Of a stretch of 64,000 nt of DNA, positions 42,247 through 51,785 are shown one piece after another. This DNA is from CAZLFQ01 sp964558975 (GTDB taxonomy: Bacteria; Pseudomonadota; Alphaproteobacteria; Rickettsiales; Midichloriaceae). Location: assembly GCA_964558975.1 (NCBI GenBank), contig CAZLFQ010000002.1, positions 62,001 through 126,000 on the forward strand, read 5' to 3'. The notes under the pieces were generated by a model. That model was not told the DNA's origin and made no database searches. It worked only from the letters and a program-made list of their open reading frames with translations. How positions within the stretch are numbered: the stretch's first letter is position 1; every line of letters begins with the position of its first letter. The position numbers were made by a program, and so were the translations under genes.

Positions 42247-44027
42247 AATACCTCTTCCTTATCACTATCTGGCAAAAACCCGCCAACTTGTGAATGCCAA
42301 AGGTGATGATACATACTCTTTTTGCGAAGTAGTATTTTATGACTTCCGTCCTCAACTATCGTACCTTTGTCGAATACAAGGATTCTATCCATCTCAAGCA
42401 ATGTTGAAAGTCTATGGGCAATTACAATTGTAGTTTTGCCATCCATTAGTTTTTTCAAGCTATCTTGAATCAAATTTTCTGTGACTGAATCAAGTGAGCT
42501 AGTTGCTTCATCTAAAATTAAAATAGGAGAAGCTTTTAACATCGCTCTAGCAATGGCTATTCTCTGCCTTTGTCCGCCAGAAAGTTTAATTCCTCGTTCA
42601 CCGACAAGTGAGCTATAGCCTTTTTCAGTTTGCAAAATGAATTCATGCGCGTGAGCATTTTTTGCTGCTGCAATTACTTCTTTTTCCGTTGCATCTGGTT
42701 TGCCATATTTCACATTCTCCATCAAGGTTCTATGGAATAAAGATGGGTCTTGCGGGATGAAACTAATACTCTCGCGAAGACTATCTTGAGTTACTTTGCT
42801 GATGTCTTGTCCATCAATAAGAATGCGGCCACCATCAACATCGAAGAATCTAGTAATTAGATTCACAAATGTGCTTTTACCACTTCCCGAGTAGCCAACC
42901 AAACCTACTTTTTCACCCGGCTTTATAACTACAGTTTTGTTGCTGAATAAATTATTATTTTTGCGATATCTAAAAGTGACTTTATCAAATTTAATTTCAC
43001 CCTTATTCACGACCAACTCTTTAGCACCCTCTGCATCTTTTAATTGATGCTCTACCAATAGAACTTTTAACGCTTGTTGCATTGTTCCTTTGTAAGAGTT
43101 GTATTGACCAATTTCCTCTGACAATGTCCATGTTTCCATAGTCATGCCCATGCAAACTGTTATTATTAACATTAAATCACCAAGATTTAAAACCTGTGCT
43201 TCATACAAATATAAAAGACAGTAAATTAGTGCACCAATACCAATACTATTACATATACCTTTTAAATAATTTACCTTTAACTCCATCCATGCGACCTCTA
43301 CAACTGCTTCGAAAGATTTCTTAGAATATTTAGACAAATACTTTCCTTCAAAATCTCTTCTAGCAAAAAGCCGAACATTAGAAATGTTAGTAATTGTGTC
43401 TACAACTTTTCCGATCAAAGTACTTCTAGATTCAGCAAACTTCGCTGACTTCTCTTCTAACGGGTAAGAAAATTTAATTGAAAGCAATATAAATGAGGCG
43501 GTCCACAAAAAAACTATTAATCCTGCCCACACATTTATACTTAAAACCAATAGAATAGGTAATGTAAGCATTAGAAACTTTCTTAATGCTGAAAAAATTA
43601 AAAAATTAAAGATTTGCTCAACTCCTTTTGCTGAATCAGATATCTTGGTTGAAATGCTGCCGGCAAAATTATTTTGGTAGTACTGATGAGAGTGTAAAGT
43701 CATATACTCCATCATTTTTTCCGTAACTGTCACAAACAGGTACGGATATATTTTCATACGGAAATAATCACATCCCCTCCAACACCAATTAAGAGATTCC
43801 CAAAATACAAAGTAATATACTGCAAACCAGTATAAGCCTTCAAGGTTTCCACTAGTTAGTTTATTAGTTAAGGCACGGATTAATATGCCGTCAAACACAT
43901 ATACTGTGCTTACCGCAAAAATAATCGAGCACACACCTAAAACATAGTATTGTATTGGTTTTAAAAAGTACCATAAAAAACTAAAAGCACTTTTAGGGAT
44001 TTTGTTAATATCTAAGCTATTCTTCAT
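42243..44027 (-). CDS. ABC exporter, fused membrane and ATPase domains (half 1)
   Basis: 594-aa half-transporter with the same layout as its neighbour: six helices, then Walker A GYSGSGKST, IPQDPSLF, LSGGQRQRIAIARA, ILILDEATSSLDS and IAHRL. Both copies have full catalytic motifs, including the Glu after Walker B, so neither ATPase site looks dead. I start it at the ATG at 44027, which has CAGG before it; a TTG 13 codons upstream is also open. The 3' end overlaps the second half-transporter by 4 bp. Confidence 0.92.
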   Translation of the reverse strand: MKNSLDINKIPKSAFSFLWYFLKPIQYYVLGVCSIIFAVSTVYVFDGILIRALTNKLTSGNLEGLYWFAVYYFVFWESLNWCWRGCDYFRMKIYPYLFVTVTEKMMEYMTLHSHQYYQNNFAGSISTKISDSAKGVEQIFNFLIFSALRKFLMLTLPILLVLSINVWAGLIVFLWTASFILLSIKFSYPLEEKSAKFAESRSTLIGKVVDTITNISNVRLFARRDFEGKYLSKYSKKSFEAVVEVAWMELKVNYLKGICNSIGIGALIYCLLYLYEAQVLNLGDLMLIITVCMGMTMETWTLSEEIGQYNSYKGTMQQALKVLLVEHQLKDAEGAKELVVNKGEIKFDKVTFRYRKNNNLFSNKTVVIKPGEKVGLVGYSGSGKSTFVNLITRFFDVDGGRILIDGQDISKVTQDSLRESISFIPQDPSLFHRTLMENVKYGKPDATEKEVIAAAKNAHAHEFILQTEKGYSSLVGERGIKLSGGQRQRIAIARAMLKASPILILDEATSSLDSVTENLIQDSLKKLMDGKTTIVIAHRLSTLLEMDRILVFDKGTIVEDGSHKILLRKKSMYHHLWHSQVGGFLPDSDKEEVL

Positions 44028-44088
44028 AAAAACCTGAATTTTTTCCAGCCGTGTAGGATATAACAACTTAACAACTTACGTCAAGTGA

Positions 44089-45153
44089 TTATTTGGATTT
44101 TATCTCTTTAAGATATTGTATGTCACCTTCTTCAGACACTTCAAAGTTATGTTTAGCTAACGCTGCGCTCATATCTAATGGTTCAACCTTATATAGCAGA
44201 TCAATTTCAACGTATTCATTTGTTGTCTTAACAGTCTGAACATTTTCAACTTCTTCTATATCAACAAGCTTAGCTCTCATCTCAGCCCAATCTTTTGGGG
44301 TGCGTGTCGTTACAATCATTCGCGTTCTAAAGGTTCTGCTTTCATCAAATGGGTTCACACCTTTAAAATAATCATCAACTTTAGTAAGTAGGTTAGTTGC
44401 AAGATTTTTATAAAGAGTTGCTTTATCTTGTTTATTATCAATTTTCTGTAAGGAGTGAAGTGTTACATCATCATCTAAAGATATCAATCTCAAATACACA
44501 TCAAATGCAGTATTAAGCTCTTTGGCTGAAATGAATAAAATTTGATCAGCTTTATATTTTTCCAACAGTCTTTTGTATTTTGAAATTGGCTCTTTCATAA
44601 CTTGCAGTTGGTCTATCTCTGCATCATCTTCTAAGTCACCCATAGAATATGAGAATTTACTTAAGCCTAAATTAAGTGGCATTTGCCCCCAAGCTTTTGC
44701 CCAATCATTGTCGCCCCAAATGTAATACTCGTTCTCAATTTGAAGTATTGGGATTACCAAAGTAGAAAGAGCATATTCACTTGCATAATTTGCCCCAAGC
44801 CTATTTAAAATGTTTTTGATATCATCTGCTTTAAAACTTATATTTACTGTTGCCATATAAGTCTTTGAAGTCATTCGCTCTTTGGCTACACTTGTTTCTT
44901 TAACTAGATCAAATATTTGGTCACGTTTTATATTTTCAATTTTCCAATGCATGGATGATGGCATTAGCCTTTTTAACAATGTTTCAAATGCCTCTTGAGT
45001 ACCCTTATTAATTGCATCTCTACGGGCATTATCTAAAGAATCTGATTCAGCATAGACTTCAACCCCATCAACATCGAATGGATTCATCTCATCTGCAAGC
45101 ACTTGGTGACTTGCAAACATAATGATAAATATGCTCAATACTTGTTTTAACAT
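44089..45153 (-). CDS. DUF2066-like exported protein
   Basis: 354-aa protein with a signal peptide (MLKQVLSIFIIMFASHQVLA, cleavage about residue 20). The opening after it, DVDGVEVYAESDSLDNARRDAINKG, and the repeated DQILF / TLVIPIL strand patterns are those of DUF2066, an uncharacterised proteobacterial family. The domain holds two related halves (about 25-140 and 170-260), then a C-terminal ferredoxin-like segment (TRTPKDWAEMRAKLVDIEEVENV). It lies upstream of the ABC exporter pair on the same strand and diverges from yciB. Function unknown; an envelope role is likely from the signal peptide. Confidence 0.75.
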   Translation of the reverse strand: MLKQVLSIFIIMFASHQVLADEMNPFDVDGVEVYAESDSLDNARRDAINKGTQEAFETLLKRLMPSSMHWKIENIKRDQIFDLVKETSVAKERMTSKTYMATVNISFKADDIKNILNRLGANYASEYALSTLVIPILQIENEYYIWGDNDWAKAWGQMPLNLGLSKFSYSMGDLEDDAEIDQLQVMKEPISKYKRLLEKYKADQILFISAKELNTAFDVYLRLISLDDDVTLHSLQKIDNKQDKATLYKNLATNLLTKVDDYFKGVNPFDESRTFRTRMIVTTRTPKDWAEMRAKLVDIEEVENVQTVKTTNEYVEIDLLYKVEPLDMSAALAKHNFEVSEEGDIQYLKEIKSK

Positions 45154-45219
45154 GCAAAAATATGTATAATACCTTCTTTAGCCTACGAAATTAAGCAACT
45201 CATTACAATACAAAACGTT

Positions 45220-45759
45220 ATGTCACCCATACTATTAATAGAAATGATACCTTCACTGCTGTTTGTAGCAGCCAGCAATATTTACGATATGTTACTGGGA
45301 ATTGAGTTATTAATGATAAGCTCTTTCTTCTGCATGAGCTATTTATTGATATTCAAAAAGAAGTTTTCTTGGATTCTCACGATATCTTTCTCATTCCTTG
45401 TGATAATGGGAGGCCTTACTATTTATAGTGGCGATAGTACATTCTTCAAAATGAAACCAACAGTTGTTAGTTGTTTTTTTGCTTTGATACTTTTCACAGA
45501 CAGCTTGATTTTAAAAAGAGGATTAATGAAAAAACTACTCGGAAATGCTGTACCTCTATCTGATAGAACTTTTTTCAAATTCTCAAAACACTTAGGACTT
45601 TTTTTCTTGTGTGTCGCCATGCTAAATGAACTTGTATGGCGTAATTATTCAGAATCAACTTGGATATATTTTAAAGTATTTGCTCTCCCTATAATGAACA
45701 TGACGTTCGTAGCAATATATCTTTCTTATTTTATAAAAAAAGAAAAGTTGTCTTGGTAA
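45220..45759 (+). CDS. yciB: intracellular septation protein A / YciB family
   Basis: 179-aa inner membrane protein with five to six helices. The family's fixed points are visible: a charged turn after the second helix, VMGGLTIYSGDSTFFKMKPTV (usually GGLTL...F.K.KPT) near residues 66-84, and FFLCVAMLNELVWRN (family N E.VWR) near 130. YciB helps link septation and elongation of the cell wall. Its stop is one base from the stop of the convergent apt gene, with no terminator between them. Confidence 0.9.
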   Translation: MSPILLIEMIPSLLFVAASNIYDMLLGIELLMISSFFCMSYLLIFKKKFSWILTISFSFLVIMGGLTIYSGDSTFFKMKPTVVSCFFALILFTDSLILKRGLMKKLLGNAVPLSDRTFFKFSKHLGLFFLCVAMLNELVWRNYSESTWIYFKVFALPIMNMTFVAIYLSYFIKKEKLSW

Positions 45760-45760
45760 A

Positions 45761-46264
45761 TTAATATTCAATTAAGCTCTTACACCCAACATCTTGCCAG
45801 CTAAAATCTTTGACTAAATTCAGGTCAATTAAAACTGCCAGAGCTTTTATATCATACCCAGCTTTGTGCGCTAAAAACGCAGCGGCGGTAAGTGTGCCAC
45901 CAGTTGCTAAAACATCATCTAAAATCATCATGCGGCCTTTGCCAGCATGCATCTCTAATGTCGCTTCGCCATATTCTAACGTATAGCTTTGCTTTGCGGC
46001 AGGGTTTGGCAATTTGCCTTTTTTCCTTATCATCACCAAGCCTTTATTTAGCTTATAGGCGAGTGGTGCTGCGAACAAAAAGCCCCGCGACTCAATGCCG
46101 CCAATACAGTCAATCTCTGCCCACTCAGTTGGGCTATAGAGTTTTGCCAATGAATCAATTGTTTCTACAAACTTCTCTCTCAGCAATGGTGAAATATCTC
46201 TAAAGATAATTCCTTTTGCTGGAAAATCTGACGTATTGGTTATGTATTCTTTTAGATCTTGCAT
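45761..46264 (-). CDS. apt: adenine phosphoribosyltransferase
   Basis: Salvages adenine to AMP with PRPP. The 167-aa sequence has FPAKGIIFRDISPLL (about residues 14-28), the GIESRGFLFAAPLA segment (about 56-69) and the PRPP loop RMMILDDVLATGGTL (about 111-125). Length and order are normal. It starts two bases after the comEC stop, so both are in one transcript. It complements gpt in purine salvage. Confidence 0.96.
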   Translation of the reverse strand: MQDLKEYITNTSDFPAKGIIFRDISPLLREKFVETIDSLAKLYSPTEWAEIDCIGGIESRGFLFAAPLAYKLNKGLVMIRKKGKLPNPAAKQSYTLEYGEATLEMHAGKGRMMILDDVLATGGTLTAAAFLAHKAGYDIKALAVLIDLNLVKDFSWQDVGCKSLIEY

Positions 46265-46265
46265 G

Positions 46266-48305
46266 CTACCCTCTATTATTCCACGCTCTATTCGGCCTAT
46301 GATCTAAGACTGTATCAATTGTGATATTTTCTTCAAGCCAAATCATGTGCGCACCTTTGTTATTTAGGTCAGTCAAATTAATGTTGGTCTTTGCTTGGTC
46401 ACAGACGAATTCTTTTTCACTAGTATTTATAAATAAATCTACCGCCACACAATATAAGCTTGGATCTTCTTTAGCTCCAACGATTACAGCCATCTTGCCA
46501 TTTTTTTCATATAAGCATAAATCCTTTGTACAGTTTTCATCGCCAATATCTTTAAGTGTTATAACCTCATTCTCGCCTGAAGATTGTAACCAAACATCGC
46601 GGGTGAATCTTGCTTTGGATTTTGATGAAACTATCAACTGATCTTGCTCATTCAGTATGGCAAATATTTTACCTTCTTTATCAAGCAGAATATGTGGCTT
46701 CTTATATTCGTATAGTGTTGTAAAGCCAATCAGAATTGGCAATATTCCAGCGAAGCGAAGTTTAGTATTTGAGAAACAAACAACAAGGCCGCCACAGGCA
46801 ATTAAGGCTATGCCTGCATCAGTGAAACTTGGAATATAGAATGACGCGTTGGGTAAGCTACTTATATATTTTGCATAGTTAAACATTAAATCGATTCCCC
46901 ACTCCATAGGCACTAATGCAATTTGCTCTAAACCTAAAGGCATTAGTAACAATGCAATCATCCCTAAAGGCATTATATAAAAATCGGAAAGCGGCACTGA
47001 TAGAATATTAGTAAGCAGACTATATGTAGAAAACTGATTGAAGTGATAAATAATAAACGGTGCAGTAGCTAAGCCTGCAACTAGGCTGGCAAAAGTAACT
47101 GATGCAAAATACAGCGATATTTTCTTAAGTTTAGAAAAACTATGGCGACCTTCTGTAATAAAAATTCTTTTTGAAATTTCAAAACTTGCAATAAGCGCGA
47201 TGCATGCGGCATATGACATTTGTAAACTTGCACTCATTATCGCTTCAGGTGTAATCAATAAAATTATGATTGCAGATATTGCAATTGATCGCATTGGACT
47301 AGCATTGCGATCTAAAATTATCGCAATCAAAACCAATGCAGACATTACAAACGCACGTTGAGCAGACACTGGACTACCTGCTAATAATAGATACAAAAAG
47401 CTGCCAAGTATCGCAATAAATGCCGAAATCTTTTTAATGTTATAATGCAAAATTATATGCTGTGAGCGTGATAGTAGAAATCTTACTGCAAGAAATATCA
47501 TACCAACCACAACTACAATGTGCATGCCTGAAATAGCAATAATGTGCGCGATACCTGATGTTCTAATAATTTCAAAATCATCTTTTGGAATCGAGCTTGA
47601 ATCCCCAACTAATAATCCAGTCCCTATTGCTGCGGCTGGTTGATTCATCACCGCCGCTATTTTTTCACCAGCGCTTTTTCTGAGCTTAGAAATGAAATTA
47701 GAAATTGTACTAGACTCAGAAGCTTTTTCTAAAATGGTTACTTTGCTTATTGCATAACCAATTGCACCTATTTGTTTGAAATATGCAAATTCTGCAAAAT
47801 CAAAACCCTTTGGCATTGATGGCTCTGGCGGCGGCATAAGAATAGCTCGGACTAAAATTCGATCCCCAATCTCTAAATCATCTATATTTGATTTTACACT
47901 TATACGTATTTTTTTAGGCGTTTCATAACTTAGCAAATGGTCTGAATCTATATGCTCTAGTACTATTCTTTTGCCTTTTTCATTATGAAGAATTTCTAAA
48001 ACATCAGCTTCAAGCCAAATATCATCTGTCTTTTCAGCAAGTACTGGCGATTTTAATGACTCAGTTCTGACAACAGCTGCTGAAAAACCCAGAACTACAA
48101 AAAATATTCCGAGTGCAATTATGCGTAAATAATATTTTCTTCTGAGTATAAAAAACGCAAATGCAGTTATACCAAGAGCAATTAAACATGGAGTTAAAGA
48201 TGGATCAAAATCTAATTGAAAAAACGAGATGATTCCTACGGCCATCATCACAGGAATCCATAGAAAAATATTTTCGATTTCTTTGTCTAATATGTTTTTC
48301 ATCAT
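46266..48305 (-). CDS. comEC: ComEC/Rec2-family membrane protein
   Basis: 679-aa inner membrane protein. Helices at the N-terminus are followed by the DUF4131-type soluble domain (about residues 90-200), then the competence domain with SGIAHIIAISGMHIVVV (about 246-262) and VSAQRAFVMSALVLI, and further helices to about 520. The last 150 residues are soluble but lack the HxHxDH zinc motif of the metallo-beta-lactamase domain found in many ComEC, so that domain is absent or degenerate. ComEC is the channel for DNA uptake; no other competence genes are in the window, so active transformation is not implied. Confidence 0.88.
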   Translation of the reverse strand: MMKNILDKEIENIFLWIPVMMAVGIISFFQLDFDPSLTPCLIALGITAFAFFILRRKYYLRIIALGIFFVVLGFSAAVVRTESLKSPVLAEKTDDIWLEADVLEILHNEKGKRIVLEHIDSDHLLSYETPKKIRISVKSNIDDLEIGDRILVRAILMPPPEPSMPKGFDFAEFAYFKQIGAIGYAISKVTILEKASESSTISNFISKLRKSAGEKIAAVMNQPAAAIGTGLLVGDSSSIPKDDFEIIRTSGIAHIIAISGMHIVVVVGMIFLAVRFLLSRSQHIILHYNIKKISAFIAILGSFLYLLLAGSPVSAQRAFVMSALVLIAIILDRNASPMRSIAISAIIILLITPEAIMSASLQMSYAACIALIASFEISKRIFITEGRHSFSKLKKISLYFASVTFASLVAGLATAPFIIYHFNQFSTYSLLTNILSVPLSDFYIMPLGMIALLLMPLGLEQIALVPMEWGIDLMFNYAKYISSLPNASFYIPSFTDAGIALIACGGLVVCFSNTKLRFAGILPILIGFTTLYEYKKPHILLDKEGKIFAILNEQDQLIVSSKSKARFTRDVWLQSSGENEVITLKDIGDENCTKDLCLYEKNGKMAVIVGAKEDPSLYCVAVDLFINTSEKEFVCDQAKTNINLTDLNNKGAHMIWLEENITIDTVLDHRPNRAWNNRG

Positions 48306-48522
48306 GTTAAGTTATTGTTTTTTAGTATAGATACCATACTCTCAGCTACCATAAAAGATCCAAAAAATGAAATTTAAGTTTTCTTTTCGAGGGAAGAAAA
48401 AAAGTAAATTCATTGCATTTAAGATTGTTTTTGCACATAAACTAAATTCAAATAAAAACTACTTGAAATACGTTTTTTTTCACAGCACTCTTTTATTTGC
48501 GTAACCTAAATAATGAGTAAAA

Positions 48523-48951
48523 ATGCAAGTTTCTAAAGACGATGTAATAGCCTTTATTCGAAATGGGATTGGTTTTAAGGTTACTTATTTAAGAGATGAA
48601 AAACACAAAGATGTAATCTATCCTGCAGTTTTAGAAGCTGATGGAGAAGAGGCTAATCAAAGCCTAGCAGAGCTAGCTTCTCTTATCCAAAATCAAATGA
48701 AACTAGATTGCTATCTTCCCGATCATGGTCCTAGAGATTATTCATTCACCACAACTTTAGCTCGACACCCAAGCAACCCTGAAATGATTCATCAAGGATC
48801 AAAAAATCCAGGTGACCCGTTTAGTAGAATTATCTTCTATACAACTGAAGCACGAGATATTCTCGAAAAAATGGTAGCTGCGGCTAAGGATAAGGACGAG
48901 CTCAAACCTGCAACTACCGCACCCAAACCTTCTATGATGATTAACTATTAA
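48523..48951 (+). CDS. orphan family A, copy 2 (142 aa)
   Basis: Paralog of the gene at 16467-16868, 32 kb away. The shared blocks are RDEKHKDVIYP, then VLE.DGEE, the central RD.SFTTTLA, HP.NPEMIHQGS and the C-terminal RIIF.T.EAR..LEKMVAA. It differs in the segment after residue 10 and has a longer, proline-rich C-terminal tail (TTAPKPSMMINY). It is soluble with no signal peptide. The upstream region has TACTTGAAA at 48460-48468, as does copy 1. The function is unknown; the family may be lineage-specific. Confidence 0.8.
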   Translation: MQVSKDDVIAFIRNGIGFKVTYLRDEKHKDVIYPAVLEADGEEANQSLAELASLIQNQMKLDCYLPDHGPRDYSFTTTLARHPSNPEMIHQGSKNPGDPFSRIIFYTTEARDILEKMVAAAKDKDELKPATTAPKPSMMINY

Positions 48952-49007
48952 AACTATATAGCAACATTTCTTAATAAGAGCATACCATGATTATTTATGG
49001 AACTCTC

Positions 49008-49916
49008 TTAAGGTTCCGACATTGACTTAACGCCTTCTTGAAATAAAAACCAATCTGTTTTTTGATGATTCGAACTCAGCCAAGTATAATTCATTGTGTT
49101 AATTTTTACTGCATCGTACAGCCAACTTTTAGAATCATATTTTGGGATATTTTCACCTGCTAATATTTGCGCAAGTTGATTATATTCTTTAACCCGTCTT
49201 CGATATTTTATATCAATTAACCTTATCGGGTTATGTGTTGCGCGACCAAATATCTTCTGTAACCGCATCAGGAAAATATCTTTTTCCATTCTTGGCTTAA
49301 TCTTGAGATGTTTAGAATATTCAGAAAACAAAATACCTGCTGCTTGCAAACAACGCTCTATATTATTTACTTTTGGAATCCGCAACCGCCAATCAAACCA
49401 TTCTAAATCAAGTTGATCAGGCCAATCAAAAGCATCCGCGTGCCCGATATTGGGAATAAGATTTTGTGGGAAGCCATCAATAGAATTATGTTCATCAAAT
49501 GTTCCTGTAAAATTCTGGTGCGCCCAAGTGTCACAAAATGCGTGTGAAGCAACTCCAATTAAATATGGATTTTCTGATTTCAAAGCATCCCGCAAAACCA
49601 TTTTTGCACGAAAGCTGTTAGGGGATGTATTTAGATGGTGCGATTTACCATCTCGGCGATTTGAATACCCATCAAAGTCCCCAGGGATAAAGTGAAAGCA
49701 GGTCATGATTTTATTGAGGTCTGGCAAAGTCAGGTCAAATGTTTGGCTTATTTGATTTTTATAAACTGTATCGCCATTTTCATTTGATATTTCATAAGCC
49801 CAATTATTGTCATCAACATACTGGGCACTATATGCTATGATGTAAGAATCTGATTTTTGGAATCCAGCAGCCAAAGCTATTAAGTAGTTTACGTAATAGT
49901 GAAATTCCATGTCCAT
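49008..49916 (-). CDS. DUF6765-like protein, possible zinc-dependent phospholipase-C fold
   Basis: 302-aa soluble protein without signal peptide. It opens DMEFHYYVNYLIALAAGF and has IAYSAQYVDDN, then HFIPGD, and in the middle VASHAFCDTWAHQNFTG (about residues 118-134). The spaced His and Asp residues (FHYY, QYVDD, H..CDTWAH) resemble the metal ligands of phospholipase C/S1 nuclease-like folds, and the opening matches my memory of DUF6765. AGGAGG lies five bases before the ATG, a perfect ribosome site. A hairpin (CCATCA/TGATGG, 49936-49954) separates it from ntrX. The substrate is unknown. Confidence 0.6.
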   Translation of the reverse strand: MDMEFHYYVNYLIALAAGFQKSDSYIIAYSAQYVDDNNWAYEISNENGDTVYKNQISQTFDLTLPDLNKIMTCFHFIPGDFDGYSNRRDGKSHHLNTSPNSFRAKMVLRDALKSENPYLIGVASHAFCDTWAHQNFTGTFDEHNSIDGFPQNLIPNIGHADAFDWPDQLDLEWFDWRLRIPKVNNIERCLQAAGILFSEYSKHLKIKPRMEKDIFLMRLQKIFGRATHNPIRLIDIKYRRRVKEYNQLAQILAGENIPKYDSKSWLYDAVKINTMNYTWLSSNHQKTDWFLFQEGVKSMSEP

Positions 49917-49984
49917 AACACCTCCTTTTTCTTGACCATCACTATAAATGATGGCTCATAGAGTGAGGAAGTACATGTCTAAAA

Positions 49985-51364
49985 TTATTTCACCTTATTC
50001 ACTTTCTGCTCTTCTATGCCTAAGGCTTTTATCTTGCGATGCAAGGCTGTACGCTCCATTCCAACGAAGTCTGCAGTCTTAGAAATATTCCATGAGAACC
50101 TAGCAAGTTGGGCTTCTAGATATTCCTTCTCGAACATATCACGCGCCACTTTTAGTGGTTTAGTCACAACATCATTTGCAACACTACCACCTCTTATTTC
50201 TACTGCTTGTCCTGTTATCTCAACTGGCAAATCTTGCGCTTGAATTGGCTTGTTTTTCGAACCATTCAATAACATCAACCATTCAATTACATTCCGCAAC
50301 TGCCTCACATTCCCGGGCCAAGTATACATTTCCATGAAAACATATGCTTCTTCAGAAATCTCAATCTTTTGTAAGCCCAATGCGTCACTCAATTGTTTAA
50401 TTATATTCTCAGTCAGAATCCTAATATCTTCTTTCCTATTTTTCAGTGAAGGCATATGCAAAACTGCTACATTTAATCTATACAGCAAGCTTTTATTCAA
50501 TTTCCCTTTTTCTACTTCTTGTTCCAAACTTTTGGATGATGCAGCCATAATTCTCACTTCAGATTGAAGTGGTTTATTGCTACCAATTTTATAGTATGTA
50601 TGTTCTTGTAAAAACTTTAAAAGTTTGGATTGAACTACCTGCGGCATTTCAGAAACTTCATCTATAAACAACGTACCGCCATCAGACTTTTCTAGAATAC
50701 CAATCCTGTAATCTTTACCATTATCTACACCAAAAAACTCTGCTTCAAAATCTTTTTCAGAGATACTGCCCGCATGCATTGTTACAAATTGTTTGTCTTT
50801 TCTATTCGAAAGTTTGTGAATCATTCTTGCTAAAACTTCTTTACCAGATCCTGATTCACCAGTTATCAAAACTCTGCTCTGGACAGTTGCCATTACTTTG
50901 GCTGCTTCTATTACAACCTTAATCGCCTTCGATTCCCCATGAACTTGAGATATTATTTGCTGCTGTTCTTTGAGCGATCCATTCTCTTTCACTAGAGAGG
51001 CAGCTTCAATAGCTCTATTTACTAGAATCAATAATTTTTCTGCTTTGAAAGGCTTTTCAATAAAGTCATATGCTCCATGTCGTATAGTCTCAACTGCAGT
51101 TTCAATATTACCATGACCACTAATCATAATGACTGGTAATTGTGGCTTAGTTTGTTTGATACGTTTTAGGACACCGATTCCATCAAACTCACTACCCTCC
51201 AACCAAATATCTAAAATTACTAAATCTGGGACAAATGAACCCATTGCCTCTAATGCTGTTTTAGCATTAGTTGCAGTTTGAGTGATATATCCTTCATCTT
51301 TCAGAACATCTGAAAGAAGCTCTCTAATATCCGATTCATCATCAACAATGAGTATTTTTGCCAT
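49985..51364 (-). CDS. ntrX: response regulator NtrX (GAFTGA-less)
   Basis: 459-aa three-domain regulator: receiver domain (about residues 1-120; VDDE at 7-10, phosphorylated Asp52 in VILDIWL), AAA domain with Walker A GESGSGKE, and a C-terminal FIS-type helix-turn-helix (NISKTADFVGMERTALHRKI). The loop where sigma-54 activators have GAFTGA reads FFGVDNGKDYRIG, so it cannot be expected to act on sigma-54; this is known for NtrX of Rickettsiales and relatives. I start at the ATG at 51364; a TTG 13 codons upstream is open. The sensor NtrY is not in the window. It sits 58 bases after ccmH. Confidence 0.92.
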   Translation of the reverse strand: MAKILIVDDESDIRELLSDVLKDEGYITQTATNAKTALEAMGSFVPDLVILDIWLEGSEFDGIGVLKRIKQTKPQLPVIMISGHGNIETAVETIRHGAYDFIEKPFKAEKLLILVNRAIEAASLVKENGSLKEQQQIISQVHGESKAIKVVIEAAKVMATVQSRVLITGESGSGKEVLARMIHKLSNRKDKQFVTMHAGSISEKDFEAEFFGVDNGKDYRIGILEKSDGGTLFIDEVSEMPQVVQSKLLKFLQEHTYYKIGSNKPLQSEVRIMAASSKSLEQEVEKGKLNKSLLYRLNVAVLHMPSLKNRKEDIRILTENIIKQLSDALGLQKIEISEEAYVFMEMYTWPGNVRQLRNVIEWLMLLNGSKNKPIQAQDLPVEITGQAVEIRGGSVANDVVTKPLKVARDMFEKEYLEAQLARFSWNISKTADFVGMERTALHRKIKALGIEEQKVNKVK

Positions 51365-51422
51365 AATATCAGGAAAATAAGCAACTAAATGTTTATATAC
51401 CAATTTAGGATTTTAGGCAATT

Positions 51423-51785
51423 TTAGATTTTTTTGATTTTTCGACTTATAATCACCAAAACTAATATGCCCGCCAACAAAGGAATGAGCCACAGCATAAT
51501 GGTATGAGCAGAAAATTTGGGGTCAAACACTAAATAATCACCATATGCAGCCCTGATATCTTCCAAAATCTCTTCATCTGATTTATTTAGAGCAAGCTGC
51601 TGATCTATATAATTTCTCATCATTTCTGCGTGTTCGCTATTTGAATCAGCTATAGATTGTCCCTGACAAGTCGCACATCTAACTTGTAAGTAAATATTCT
51701 TGGCTCGAGCAATATCGCCTTCTGCAAATGCAGAGTTAGCAAAAATTGAGAATAATATAAAACAGAGAAAACTAATTTTTTTCAT
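51423..51785 (-). CDS. ccmH: cytochrome c-type biogenesis protein CcmH
   Basis: 120-aa protein with a signal peptide (cleavage after residue 21, FAEG), the redox motif CATC (Cys37, Cys40) in VRCATCQGQSI and a C-terminal membrane helix (about 93-115). CcmH reduces the heme-binding cysteines of apocytochrome c and works with CcmF in heme attachment. The length fits the short, N-terminal-type CcmH. It begins within the last 14 bases of fliI, so the two are translationally coupled, an unusual partnership. Confidence 0.94.
   Translation of the reverse strand: MKKISFLCFILFSIFANSAFAEGDIARAKNIYLQVRCATCQGQSIADSNSEHAEMMRNYIDQQLALNKSDEEILEDIRAAYGDYLVFDPKFSAHTIMLWLIPLLAGILVLVIISRKIKKI

Noticed and set aside
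48367..48504. 45-codon ORF (MKFKFSFRGKKKSKF...) upstream of the second family-A gene
   Set aside because: No ribosome site, very biased composition from AT-rich DNA and no family resemblance; more likely chance or leader sequence.
49936..49954. CCATCA/TGATGG hairpin between the DUF6765-like gene and ntrX as a terminator
   Set aside because: On the minus strand it is followed by AAGAAAAAGGAGG, not a T-run. It lies in the leader of the DUF6765-like gene and could only be a weak leader structure.
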